64,000 nucleotides of DNA from Mannheimia glucosida (GTDB taxonomy: Bacteria > Pseudomonadota > Gammaproteobacteria > Enterobacterales > Pasteurellaceae), in the NCBI RefSeq assembly GCF_046267875.1, contig NZ_CP176502.1:1550001-1614000 (forward strand), given 5' to 3'. Position numbers and translations under genes: made by a program. The notes under the pieces were generated by a model. It was given only the letters and a program-made list of their open reading frames with translations, ran no database searches and had not been told where the DNA came from. Positions 35,521 to 43,766 of the stretch are shown piece by piece. The first letter of the stretch is position 1, and every line of letters begins with the position of its first letter.

Positions 35521-36033
35521 ATGCAACAACTTGAACCACAAACCTTTGCAAGCTGGGCAGAGCCGATTGATATGCTTTATGCTTGCCACAGCAAAGTAAA
35601 AAGTTTCTGCAAACAGCTACAAATTTTGCCGGATTACCTTGAGAAAAATGGGGTAAACCAAGCAGTGAAGAATGACGTGCAGCAGATTTTGAATTACTTC
35701 AACATTTCTGCCCCTTTACATCACGAAGATGAAGAAGATGATTTCTTCCCTGAGCTTATTAAGGTGCAACCACAAGCTCAAGCAGAGGTGGACGAACTGG
35801 AACGCCAGCACGTTCATTTGCATAAAAACTGGGACGAATTATCTGCACAGCTTGAAGAGTTACTTGCTGGCAAACGTGAAAATGTGGATAGAGATTTAAT
35901 TGAGCGTTTTGTGGCAGGTTATGATGTGCATATTGCGATTGAAGAGCCACTTTTTGAGCTAGGGCGTGAGCATTTGGCTCAAGAAAAATTATCGGAAATG
36001 GGCAAAGTAATGGCAGATCGCCGCAAACTGTAA
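35521..36033 (+). CDS. Hemerythrin-domain protein
   Basis: A 170-aa four-helix-bundle protein with a hemerythrin-like HHE pattern: His in CHSKVKSFC, HHEDEEDDFFPEL near 62-74, HVHLHKNWDEL near 97-107 and DVHIAIEEPLFELG near 137-150. Such domains bind a di-iron centre that senses or stores oxygen, nitric oxide or iron. AAGGAG is 6 bases before the ATG at 35521, which decides the start over GTG at 35515. It follows tgt by 12 bases and is likely co-transcribed. Confidence 0.85.
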   Translation: MQQLEPQTFASWAEPIDMLYACHSKVKSFCKQLQILPDYLEKNGVNQAVKNDVQQILNYFNISAPLHHEDEEDDFFPELIKVQPQAQAEVDELERQHVHLHKNWDELSAQLEELLAGKRENVDRDLIERFVAGYDVHIAIEEPLFELGREHLAQEKLSEMGKVMADRRKL

Positions 36034-36041
36034 TTTTAGTA

Positions 36042-36068
36042 AAAAGGCAAACCACACGTTTGCCTTTT
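36042..36068 (+). terminator. Terminator after the hemerythrin gene
   Basis: AAAAGGCAAAC (36042-36052) pairs with GTTTGCCTTTT (36058-36068) around 5 bases. It ends only 13 bases before the tusA-like ATG, so that gene either depends on readthrough or starts within the hairpin. Confidence 0.75.
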
Positions 36069-36081
36069 GTGTATTGAAATA

Positions 36082-36366
36082 ATGGAATATGTTTTAGATT
36101 TAACCGGCTACGCTTGCCCTTTGCCGTTATTAATGGCGAAAAAAGCGATGAACGATCTTAAAAAGGGCGATAGCTTGGAAATTTTACTCAATCAGCAGAG
36201 CAGTCTTACCGATTTTGAGCTACTTGCCAAAGAGCAAGGTTGGCTTTGTGAGCTACAAGCGGTCGAAAATCGGGTGATTTTTACCATTGCTCAATTTGAG
36301 CTGCATTTATTGCTACCCAGTAATGCTTTTAACCCGTCACTAATAAGCCCTTGCCAAGCTAAATAG
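36082..36366 (+). CDS. TusA-family sulfurtransferase, 3' end overlapping a convergent gene
   Basis: A 94-aa TusA-fold protein with YVLDLTGYACPLPLLMAKKAM, where the Cys in CPLP is the active thiol, and KKGDSLEILLNQQSSLTDFELLAKEQGW. TusA-like domains are usually near 75-80 aa; the last 20 or so residues are encoded opposite the 3' end of the esterase gene (76-base overlap) and look unrelated to the fold. The start has a poor ribosome site. It is a second, distinct TusA-like protein besides YedF. Confidence 0.78.
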   Translation: MEYVLDLTGYACPLPLLMAKKAMNDLKKGDSLEILLNQQSSLTDFELLAKEQGWLCELQAVENRVIFTIAQFELHLLLPSNAFNPSLISPCQAK

Positions 36367-37859
36367 CCGTGAGAGGTTGATTGTTCAATATAAGTAACCG
36401 GATAACCTTTAGCGAGTAAAACATCTTTTAAATGGCGAGAAGTTTCTAAAATAGTTGATTTCCCGCTTTCATAAAAACCAGCACTGATGAAAAAGCAGAG
36501 CGGTAATTTTTCTTTTTGGATAAATTGTTGAACAATATAGTGGCTTTGTTCACTAGGAGTGCCTTTGGGTTTCCACCAAAATGAGCCGGATAGAATCAAT
36601 GCTTTACTAAATACATTAGGGTAGTTGAGTACTGTATAGGCAGAGGATAACCCCCCATAGCTAGAGCCGCCAATAATTCGCTCCTTTGCACTTATATTGA
36701 GCTGTTTTTCAACAAAAGGCACGAGTTCTTCTGCTAATACTTGCGTAAATATTGGATTCGCAGGGAGCTCAACTCGTCTTGATTCACTCGATGGGTTTTC
36801 GATAAACACCGCTACGGTAGGCGGAATCACTTTCTGAGCGATCATATTATCTAAAATTGTTTTGGTGGGTACTCGTTCGGTATATTCAACACCGTCAAAT
36901 AAATAGAGAACCGCATAGTTTTTTTCTGCACTAAAACCGTCAGGCAGATAGACGAATAATCTGCGTTTATTGCCGAGTGTTGCACTCTCAAAAATCAACT
37001 GCTGCATTTTACCTTTTGCAATATTCGGTGCTTCACTCAAAAAAGATTGAGTAGGTGCGTTCGGCAATTTAAGGAGCGAAGCGTAGTTGAATTTATCGGT
37101 ATTATGAATATTTTGTCCGATTTTCTCGAAGTACGGTGTTTTATTTAGCGGATCGGCTTGAGCTGTAGCCAGTAATGCTCTGCGCTGGGTATATTCATCA
37201 ACGGGCAATGTCGGCACATCCGGAGCTAATTTGTATTCCACTAAGGTGTCATTAGGCACTATATAACTTTTATACCATAGATCGATTTCACCAAAGCGTT
37301 GCATAAAATCGTGTTCAGTACTCACTCCGCCCCAAATGCGAACATTGTGCTGAGCTCCACGCCATAAGAAAGTTACACGGCTTTGTTGTTCATTCAGTGG
37401 TTCAACCAATGGTGTGCTGGTTTGTTTTATGCTGTCCCAAAAATCGTTAAGTATAGCGGTCTGTTTTTCAGGATTTTTTGCAATTTTTTGACTAAGTTCT
37501 TCAAGCTGTGTATTTTCAATCACTTTAGGTAGGGCAACTTGTGCCGAGATTGGAATATGCCGTTCAATCGTTAAGGTGAAATCTTGGTCTGAGACGGTTG
37601 CACCATTTGCTAGAATAGAAAAAGTTGCCGTGCCATTTTGTTCTGATTTAAACATAAAATCTTGTTCACCAAAGACATTTTGAGCCAGTACGCGAGAGCT
37701 TTGGTCAGGAAAAATAATCGATAACGAAAGTGGCTGTTGAGCTTTCTGAATCAATTTGCCTTGCACAAAGTCATTCTGCTTAAGCTCAATGGTTATATTG
37801 TTAGCACAAAGCACAGATGAAACCAAAAAAGTAAGAATACAAGCGGTCGTTTTTTTCAT
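36291..37859 (-). CDS. Secreted Fes/IroE-like siderophore esterase
   Basis: A 522-aa alpha/beta hydrolase with a signal peptide (residues 1 to about 19, ending VLCA). An N-terminal beta domain resembles enterochelin esterase (RVTFLWRGAQHNVRIWGG near 165-182). The esterase_D-type catalytic part follows: YLPDGFSAEKNYAVLYLFDG, the nucleophile elbow GGSSYGG near residue 398, and the C-terminal His in STSHGYLAW. Cytoplasmic Fes cleaves ferric enterobactin; this version is predicted periplasmic, more like IroE. It follows the TonB receptor gene by 46 bases on the same strand, so the pair may take up and linearise a catecholate siderophore or its ester. Confidence 0.85.
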   Translation of the reverse strand: MKKTTACILTFLVSSVLCANNITIELKQNDFVQGKLIQKAQQPLSLSIIFPDQSSRVLAQNVFGEQDFMFKSEQNGTATFSILANGATVSDQDFTLTIERHIPISAQVALPKVIENTQLEELSQKIAKNPEKQTAILNDFWDSIKQTSTPLVEPLNEQQSRVTFLWRGAQHNVRIWGGVSTEHDFMQRFGEIDLWYKSYIVPNDTLVEYKLAPDVPTLPVDEYTQRRALLATAQADPLNKTPYFEKIGQNIHNTDKFNYASLLKLPNAPTQSFLSEAPNIAKGKMQQLIFESATLGNKRRLFVYLPDGFSAEKNYAVLYLFDGVEYTERVPTKTILDNMIAQKVIPPTVAVFIENPSSESRRVELPANPIFTQVLAEELVPFVEKQLNISAKERIIGGSSYGGLSSAYTVLNYPNVFSKALILSGSFWWKPKGTPSEQSHYIVQQFIQKEKLPLCFFISAGFYESGKSTILETSRHLKDVLLAKGYPVTYIEQSTSHGYLAWQGLISDGLKALLGSNKCSSN

Positions 37860-37877
37860 ATTTTTTACAAAAGTTTA

Positions 37878-37897
37878 AGCCCTCTTATATGAGGGCT
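37878..37897 (-). terminator. Hairpin between receptor and esterase genes
   Basis: AGCCCTC (37878-37884) pairs with GAGGGCT (37891-37897). It lies between the receptor stop and the esterase start, with a modest T-rich tail on the minus strand, so it may be a partial terminator. Confidence 0.55.
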
Positions 37898-37905
37898 GTT
37901 AAAGA

Positions 37906-39981
37906 TTAAAAATGATAGTTTAGCGTTGCACTTAAATTGCGATCTTTTCCATAGAAACAGGAAAAATTATTCGCACAGCTTGCGACATATTTTTTATTAG
38001 TCAGGTTTTGTGCATTGAGCTGTAAGTTTAAGTTAGGCGTAAAATCATAAGCCAGTAGCATATCGTAAAGTGTGTATGCGGGGACGGTAAAAGTATTTTG
38101 GTTATTACCAAAAGTCGTTCCCATATAGCGTACTCCTACACCAGTGGTCAGCTTATCAAAGAATTTATATTTTGCCCAAAGTGATGCTTGATGGCGAGGC
38201 ACTCCCCATTGCGTTTTTCCAATCGTCGTGCCATCTTTATCGGTAGTAATCTCTTTTTTCAAGTAAGCATAAGAAGCCGCTATTGAAAATTTATCGGATA
38301 ATTGCTGATTTAAACTCACTTCAATCCCTTTAGTTTGTACTTCACCAATTTGCTCATAAGAGCGGGTTTGCCATTGATAATTGGCTAAATCTTTTTGTGT
38401 AATTTTAAATCCTGTTAAGGTGAGTAAGGTGTCTTGGGTAGGTTGGTATTTCATTCCCACTTCCCATTGCCCAGCAGTTGTTGGTTTTAAGAAATTTCCT
38501 TGAGCATCTTTTTCAGCCGATGGCACAAAAGAAGTGCTGTAGCTGATATACGGAGCGATACCGTTTTCAAAGTTGTAAACTAAGCCGGTACGCCAAGTAA
38601 ATTTTCCTTCTTGGTTATTCTCTGTTTTACTGTTCAAACGATCTTGGTTGCTGTTTTTTGCTCGATCGTAACGACCGCCTAACAGGAAGTCAAAATTACC
38701 GATTTCTATTTGATCTTGTAGATAAACCCCAAGTTGTTTTAAATGCTTCACTTCACTTGAAAATAAGCTAGGCTCAGTAACGGTCACGCCATAAACAGGG
38801 TTCTGCCAATCAAAATCAGGGGCAATCCCCATATAGTTATCAAGATCTTCACGCACCCGTTTATAATCAATACCGGCTAACAAGGTATGATTTATATTTG
38901 CTGTGCTAAATACCCATTCTAATTGGTTATCTAAGTTGATTTCTTGGGTTTTGACATCCCAACGGCGAGCTCTACGTTCTAAAACCGAACCAACATCGCC
39001 CCAATAAACTAGATTTTTGAAATTCTCTTCGCCATTATGGTAACTTGCATTTTGGCGGAATGTCAGGTTTGGTGCTAATTTATGTGAAAAATTGTAACCT
39101 ACTTGCATTTGTTCGGCTTTTAAATCGTGATAGTTCAGATCGCTGAGGAACATATCATAGGGTAGCTTCTTCCCGTTTACGCTATTAATCGTCCCTTCTT
39201 TCGGTAAAAAGTTACGATCACCGGCTTTCGGTTTTTTTGCATAGTAAGCGTAAACATTAAGTTCTGTATTTGTAGTCGGTTTCCATAAAATGCTTGGAGC
39301 AAAAGCACCGCCTTTTTCTTTTACAAATTGGGTATTCCAGTTTGTTCGTTCTAATTGACCGATTAAGCGAGCGGATAAGGTATTGGAGAGATTTTCTTCA
39401 ATATCCAGCCCGATTTGGTATCGTTGATGGTTTCCCACCACAAATTGCAAATGGCGATGTGGGTTACTGCCGGCTTTTTTGGTGATAATATCCATTACGC
39501 CACCGGGATTAGCTTGCCCGTATAAAATGGAGTTTGGGCCTTTAATCACATTGATACTTTCTAAGAAGAACGGATCGATTTCAAATGCGGTTTGGTAGCG
39601 AGAACCGTTTAAATAAGTTGGAATTGTACCGCCATCACTTTTATTGCCAATTCCACGAATGGAGATTTCGATAAGCGAATTGTTACCACGATAGCCACCC
39701 ATCATACCGGAGGTGTAAGCCACTGCATCGGTAACAGAACGAACAGCTTGGTCATTCATTAAATCATCAGAGACAACATTGATACTAAAAGGTGTGCGAG
39801 CTAAAGAGGTCAATGTTTTGGTTCCTACAGTCGTATAAACAGGAATATAGCCGGTGGTAGCTGCTAATTTCTCTTTGACCTCAATAGCATTTAGTTCTGC
39901 TTGAGAGGCTGTTTCAGCTAATACTTGAGGTGCTACAATCGCTAAAGTGATTAAAGAGAGTGAGTGTTTTTTTATGTTCAT
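37906..39981 (-). CDS. TonB-dependent siderophore receptor
   Basis: A 691-aa outer-membrane receptor. The signal peptide is 1 to about 22 (LAIVAPQVLA). The plug domain spans about 50-160, with NVVSDDLMNDQAVRSVTDAV and the hallmark SINVIKGPNSILYGQANPGG near 142-161. The 22-strand barrel follows, with the C-terminal strand ending in aromatic Phe (LSATLNYHF), needed for BAM insertion. It belongs to the siderophore branch (TIGR01783, FhuA/FpvA-like). It is divergent from an AraC regulator across a probable Fur site and heads an operon with the esterase. Confidence 0.92.
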   Translation of the reverse strand: MNIKKHSLSLITLAIVAPQVLAETASQAELNAIEVKEKLAATTGYIPVYTTVGTKTLTSLARTPFSINVVSDDLMNDQAVRSVTDAVAYTSGMMGGYRGNNSLIEISIRGIGNKSDGGTIPTYLNGSRYQTAFEIDPFFLESINVIKGPNSILYGQANPGGVMDIITKKAGSNPHRHLQFVVGNHQRYQIGLDIEENLSNTLSARLIGQLERTNWNTQFVKEKGGAFAPSILWKPTTNTELNVYAYYAKKPKAGDRNFLPKEGTINSVNGKKLPYDMFLSDLNYHDLKAEQMQVGYNFSHKLAPNLTFRQNASYHNGEENFKNLVYWGDVGSVLERRARRWDVKTQEINLDNQLEWVFSTANINHTLLAGIDYKRVREDLDNYMGIAPDFDWQNPVYGVTVTEPSLFSSEVKHLKQLGVYLQDQIEIGNFDFLLGGRYDRAKNSNQDRLNSKTENNQEGKFTWRTGLVYNFENGIAPYISYSTSFVPSAEKDAQGNFLKPTTAGQWEVGMKYQPTQDTLLTLTGFKITQKDLANYQWQTRSYEQIGEVQTKGIEVSLNQQLSDKFSIAASYAYLKKEITTDKDGTTIGKTQWGVPRHQASLWAKYKFFDKLTTGVGVRYMGTTFGNNQNTFTVPAYTLYDMLLAYDFTPNLNLQLNAQNLTNKKYVASCANNFSCFYGKDRNLSATLNYHF

Positions 39982-39996
39982 TATTTTATCCTTAAA

Positions 39997-40011
39997 TAAG
40001 AATGATTATTG
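39997..40011. promoter_or_regulatory. Probable Fur box between receptor and AraC regulator
   Basis: TAAGAATGATTATTG matches 10 of 14 positions of the 7-1-7 Fur consensus, with a strong right half. It lies 16 bases before the receptor ATG and about 80 bases before the regulator. Confidence 0.55.
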
Positions 40012-40089
40012 AACATAATAATATCTTGTTTTTATGCAAAAAACCTTTGTAAAATAAAATTTTTACTGTGCGAAAAAAAGTTTTTAACG

Positions 40090-40962
40090 ATGAAAACAAT
40101 TTTGATTGATGAAGCTAACCAAATGAAAGGTTTTTCAAATTTATACCGATTACGTTCAGATCTTATGCTGAAATATACAGAGATTTCAGTCACTGAAACC
40201 GTAGACCAAGAACCTGCGGAATTTGAAGCCGGACTAAGATTGGTTATATTGTTGAGTGGTCGATCGGAAATTGATTTTAATTCGGAAGTATTTGAATTAG
40301 ATGCAAGTTTAAAACCTCAAGCCGCATTTTTACCGCTAAATAGAGCTGAAATGGGGCGTAAAATTTTTAGGAAAGGGCAACTTCAAAAAGAGCTTGTTAT
40401 CTTTCTCTACCCTAAATGGCTAATAGAAAGCCAGTTGAATTTGGCAAGCTATCATCACTTTAAACAGCATTTAAAAGCCCACCAAATTATTTTGACTCAG
40501 AGTATGTTAAAACTTATTCACGATATTGTGTCAGAGCAGGAAATGCAACCATTTGGGTTGCTTGAGAAAGAAGGGAAGCTATTAGCTTTATTAGCAAGTG
40601 CTTTTTCTCAGCTGACGCATGCCCCCCAGTTAAAAAAAGATCGAGTACAGCAATTAACGGAATCGTTAGATAGCGGCAAATTTGACGGTTGGAGTTTGAA
40701 ACAGATTGCAATATATTTCCATACCAATGTGACCACATTACAAAATGAATTTCAGCATTACCACAAAACCTCTATTTTTGCGTATTTAAGGCGTTCTAAA
40801 TTAGAACAAGCCTATAAATTACTATTACAAGGGCAGAGTATTACACAAGCAGCTGAATTTGCCGGATATGCCAATTCGGAGAATTTTTCAACGGCATTTA
40901 AGCGAACTTTTGGGATAACACCAAGCCAAATCAAACGGGATAAGGCTAAAGGCATTATTTGA
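40090..40962 (+). CDS. AraC-family regulator, PchR/YbtA-like context
   Basis: A 290-aa regulator with an N-terminal sensing domain (about 1-190) and a C-terminal double HTH (LKQIAIYFHTNVTTLQNEFQ and SITQAAEFAGYANSENFSTAFK, ending FGITPSQIKR). The frame opens at 40009, but those residues lie in the divergent promoter and include the Fur region; the ATG at 40090 is preferred although its ribosome site is weak. Its position opposite a TonB receptor parallels PchR and YbtA, which activate siderophore receptors when the chelate is present; that role is inferred. Confidence 0.82.
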   Translation: MKTILIDEANQMKGFSNLYRLRSDLMLKYTEISVTETVDQEPAEFEAGLRLVILLSGRSEIDFNSEVFELDASLKPQAAFLPLNRAEMGRKIFRKGQLQKELVIFLYPKWLIESQLNLASYHHFKQHLKAHQIILTQSMLKLIHDIVSEQEMQPFGLLEKEGKLLALLASAFSQLTHAPQLKKDRVQQLTESLDSGKFDGWSLKQIAIYFHTNVTTLQNEFQHYHKTSIFAYLRRSKLEQAYKLLLQGQSITQAAEFAGYANSENFSTAFKRTFGITPSQIKRDKAKGII

Positions 40963-40965
40963 GCT

Positions 40966-41406
40966 TCAAATTATATTTCTCTCCCAAATCGTCTTTTTCG
41001 CAAACATAAGTTTATTACCGGTGTGCTTGATGGTATTGAATGATAATACCCAAACATCGCTAGGCTTAAGCCGTGCAAGCGGGTGTTTTTGGTAATAAAT
41101 TTGCAAAGCGGCTTTTTCGGCTTGTTTATCTTCTAAACATTCGGCGGTAGCGGAGAATTGGACACCTTCAATTTCGTTGATCTTCTCAATTTGCCCACAA
41201 ATTGTGCCGACAATATGTGGGTTTTCAAGCATCAAGCCAGCGTGTCTGGTTTTCTTGGCGGTCAAGATAATCAAGCGAGCATTTTCTTGGTCAAAGGCAT
41301 AAAAGCAATTTGCTGCCCAAAAATCCTGTTCGGTATGAGCTGCAATATTGACAACGTGGTTAGTTTGAATGAAATCTAAAATATGGGTCGGGATTGGATT
41401 GCGCAT
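40966..41406 (-). CDS. yhbP: YhbP (UPF0306) flavin-binding-fold protein
   Basis: A 146-aa protein of the UPF0306/YhbP family with the split-barrel PNPOx-like fold. Similar positions to E. coli YhbP include HVVNIAAHTEQDFWAANCFYAFD, LTAKKTRHA and NTIKHTGNKLMFAKKTIWER. Function unknown; FMN binding is possible. The ATG lies immediately after the T-run of a hairpin (see next entry), so translation start is unusual. It converges with the AraC regulator with a 3-base gap. Confidence 0.85.
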   Translation of the reverse strand: MRNPIPTHILDFIQTNHVVNIAAHTEQDFWAANCFYAFDQENARLIILTAKKTRHAGLMLENPHIVGTICGQIEKINEIEGVQFSATAECLEDKQAEKAALQIYYQKHPLARLKPSDVWVLSFNTIKHTGNKLMFAKKTIWERNII

Positions 41407-41409
41407 AAA

Positions 41410-41436
41410 AATACCTGATAGTTTTTATCAGGTATT
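41410..41436 (-). terminator. Hairpin abutting the yhbP start codon
   Basis: AATACCTGATA (41410-41420) pairs perfectly with TATCAGGTATT (41426-41436). Read on the minus strand, it is followed by TTTT and then the yhbP ATG. It would terminate ubiX transcripts; it also sequesters the only SD-like AGGT of yhbP, so a leaderless or attenuated start is possible. Confidence 0.65.
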
Positions 41437-41468
41437 CTAGCATTTCAAAAAGCAAAAGATAAGCCGAA

Positions 41469-42035
41469 TTATTCTCCCCAATGTGGGGTATTTGGAATGT
41501 CAATATCCAACAGGGAAAGGGCGTGGCTCACGCTGTGGGTGACCATTTCATCGAGGCTTGTTGGCTTTTGGTAAAACGCCGGAATGGGGGGGAAAATAAT
41601 TCCGCCCATTTCCGTTACTTTTCGCATATTGTCAATGTGGGCAAGATTGAGTGGGGCTTCTCTCACCATTAATACCAGTTTACGCCGTTCTTTTAACACC
41701 ACGTCTGCCGCACGGGTTAGTAAATTGTCGCTAAATCCATTAGCAATAGCGGCAAGCGTTCGCATAGAACAAGGGGCGATTATCATACCCGCTGTTTTAA
41801 ATGAACCGCTGGCAATGCTTGCTCCCACATTTTGTAGAGAATGTACTTCATCTGCTAACTGATGTAAGGCTTCTCGCTCGTAATCTGTCTCAAGCGTTCG
41901 AGTTAGTTCAGCCCCTTTGGTCATTACAAGGTGGGTTTCAATTTCTGAAAACGGTTTCAGCAGTTCCAACACTTTATAGCCATATTGAAAACCACTTGCC
42001 CCACTAATGCCGACAATAATACGTTTTTTCATCAT
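41469..42035 (-). CDS. ubiX: Flavin prenyltransferase UbiX
   Basis: A 188-aa enzyme that prenylates FMN to the cofactor used by UbiD decarboxylase in ubiquinone synthesis. Family motifs are GISGASGFQYGYKVLELL near the N-terminus, SGSFKTAGMIIAPCSMRTLAAIA and LVLMVREAPLNLAHIDNM. The frame is open 15 bases upstream, but I place the start at ATG 42035, sharing one base with the yqgA stop (TAATG). A second ATG follows at 42032. Translation is likely coupled to yqgA. Confidence 0.92.
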   Translation of the reverse strand: MMKKRIIVGISGASGFQYGYKVLELLKPFSEIETHLVMTKGAELTRTLETDYEREALHQLADEVHSLQNVGASIASGSFKTAGMIIAPCSMRTLAAIANGFSDNLLTRAADVVLKERRKLVLMVREAPLNLAHIDNMRKVTEMGGIIFPPIPAFYQKPTSLDEMVTHSVSHALSLLDIDIPNTPHWGE

Positions 42036-42748
42036 TAATGTACCAACCATTCCCAGAAATAAGACATTGGCATCGCAAGGATCAGTGCCGGTAGCATATT
42101 CGCCACCGGGAAGTTTTTAATCCCACAAATGCGAAAACCGGTTGCAAATAACAATAAGCCGCCCGTTGCAGAGAAATCTGCCATCATATTGGCAGTAGTT
42201 AAAGGCATTATCACGGTTGCCAGTAGAATTAAAATCCCTTGTACGAGAATTAACGGTGCTGCAATCGCCGCAATGGCATAGCCTAACGAAGCAGCGAAAA
42301 TCATTGCGGTGAAGAAATCTAGAATCGATTTAATGTAAAGAATACTTGGATCGCCTGTCATTCCTTCCTTTATTGCTCCGAAAATACCAGTGCCGCTCAC
42401 ACAAAACAGTACAAGCAGAGCAATAAATTTCTCTAAAAACTCTTCTTGGGAAAGACTATGCACCGGTGGGAATAGGCGGTCAATTAAACCACGAGCTAAA
42501 CCGGCAATTTTGCCGATTCGTTTTTCTAAATAAATCAGCTCACCGATGATCGTGCCTAAAATCAATGCTAAGGCAACCGCAGACATATATTTTACGGAGG
42601 CAGTCAGCATCATACCTAAGCCGAAACAGCATAGCCCAAACACAAGTGGCAAGCTGGTACGAATGCGTTCAGGCAAGCGGCTACCTAAATAAGCCCCTAT
42701 CACTCCCCCTAAAATAATGGCACCGGCATTCACAAAAGGCCCGATCAT
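42035..42748 (-). CDS. yqgA: DUF554 membrane protein YqgA
   Basis: A 237-aa inner-membrane protein of the DUF554 family with about seven helices. It matches E. coli YqgA in GPFVNAGAIILGGVIGA, LVLFCVSGTGIFGA, EGMTGDPSILYIKS, LDFFTAMIFA and MMADFSATGGLLLFATG. Transport function is suspected but not established. It is 12 bases downstream of the sirB2-like gene and overlaps ubiX, making a darP-sirB2-yqgA-ubiX unit. Confidence 0.9.
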   Translation of the reverse strand: MIGPFVNAGAIILGGVIGAYLGSRLPERIRTSLPLVFGLCCFGLGMMLTASVKYMSAVALALILGTIIGELIYLEKRIGKIAGLARGLIDRLFPPVHSLSQEEFLEKFIALLVLFCVSGTGIFGAIKEGMTGDPSILYIKSILDFFTAMIFAASLGYAIAAIAAPLILVQGILILLATVIMPLTTANMMADFSATGGLLLFATGFRICGIKNFPVANMLPALILAMPMSYFWEWLVH

Positions 42749-42760
42749 AGTTTCCCTTAT

Positions 42761-43132
42761 TTAGTGAAAAGTGGCAGTTAGCATCATTAATAAGAATGAG
42801 ACTACGGCTAACAGATAAAATTTGAGTGAAAACAGTTGTCCTTTTTTGAACGCTTTTGTCGCAAATACAATATAAAGTACTAAGAAGAGTAACTTTGGTA
42901 GCAACCAACTGAATTGTGCTAAGGTGAAAAAATCATAAGCTAAGAAAATAGCGACAGCAGCAATACCGGTGATAAGTAAGAAGGTATCAACTGCGTGTGG
43001 GGCAATGCGCAAAATTTTATATTGTCGCCAATCCACCATCTTTGACGATAAAAATCCACGGGTTAATAATAAAATTAAACTAATATAAGCTAAGCCGATA
43101 TGAGCTTTAAGAATGGTTGATAGGTACTCCAT
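42761..43132 (-). CDS. SirB2-family membrane protein
   Basis: A 123-aa protein with four helices of the SirB2 family (invasion gene up-regulator, SirB). Typical are LKAHIGLAYISLILLLTRGF, with its histidine, and LRIAPHAVDTFLLITGIA. A GTG at 43141 is in frame, but GGAG sits 8 bases before ATG 43132. The name comes from Salmonella; most members have no known function. Confidence 0.85.
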   Translation of the reverse strand: MEYLSTILKAHIGLAYISLILLLTRGFLSSKMVDWRQYKILRIAPHAVDTFLLITGIAAVAIFLAYDFFTLAQFSWLLPKLLFLVLYIVFATKAFKKGQLFSLKFYLLAVVSFLLMMLTATFH

Positions 43133-43137
43133 AATAA

Positions 43138-43668
43138 TCACTCCACGATTTCAGTTTTTAAATATTGATAAATTTCACGGTAATTTTTTGCCGGTTTATT
43201 GGCTTCACGCTCTTTAATTGCCCCACGAATTAAATTACGCAAATGTTGGCGGTCTAATTGAGGATATTCCGTCAATAAATTATCTAATGATGCGTCGCCC
43301 ATTGCAATCAGTTGATCCCGAACTAATTCCAATTTATGTAATAGGGCTTGTTGCTGATTATGGCGATTTTTCACTTTATCTAAGGCTTCTTGAATCGGCT
43401 CTGGGTCACGGTTGCGTAATAATTTGCCGATAAATTGAATTTGACGGCGACGAGCCTCCATTTTAAAGCCTTGAGCTTGGCGAATTGCCTCTTTTAAATC
43501 ATCGTCTAGCGGGATCTTTTCTAAATTTTGCGGGGTTAATTCAATTAATTCAGCCCCAATTTTTTTTAAGTGTTCCGAATCTCGTTTTATTTCGCTTTTG
43601 CTGACCCAGATGATTTCTTCTTCCTCATCTGTCCAGTCAATTTCGTTTTTACTCCGTTTTTTAGCCAT
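43138..43668 (-). CDS. darP: Ribosome-associated protein DarP (YjgA)
   Basis: A 176-aa acidic/basic helical protein of the YjgA/DUF615 family. Diagnostic parts are EEEIIWVSKSEIKRDSEHLKK-type N-terminus, LTPQNLEKIPLDDDLKEAI and RRRQIQFIGKLLR. E. coli YjgA/DarP binds late 50S precursors. It is divergent from pmbA, its usual neighbour in Pasteurellaceae and enterics. Its stop lies a few bases before the sirB2-like start. Confidence 0.92.
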   Translation of the reverse strand: MAKKRSKNEIDWTDEEEEIIWVSKSEIKRDSEHLKKIGAELIELTPQNLEKIPLDDDLKEAIRQAQGFKMEARRRQIQFIGKLLRNRDPEPIQEALDKVKNRHNQQQALLHKLELVRDQLIAMGDASLDNLLTEYPQLDRQHLRNLIRGAIKEREANKPAKNYREIYQYLKTEIVE

Positions 43669-43766
43669 TCTTTATCCTTTCATTACATAAACTCTAAAAA
43701 ATGCCGTATTCTAACAGAAATTTGAGTTAGAATATATTCATCAATGTAATCAATCAATGGAACAAA

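Noticed and set aside
34919..35551. 210-codon minus-strand ORF opposite tgt
   Set aside because: Lies wholly antisense to a highly conserved enzyme gene; composition is that of a reverse frame.
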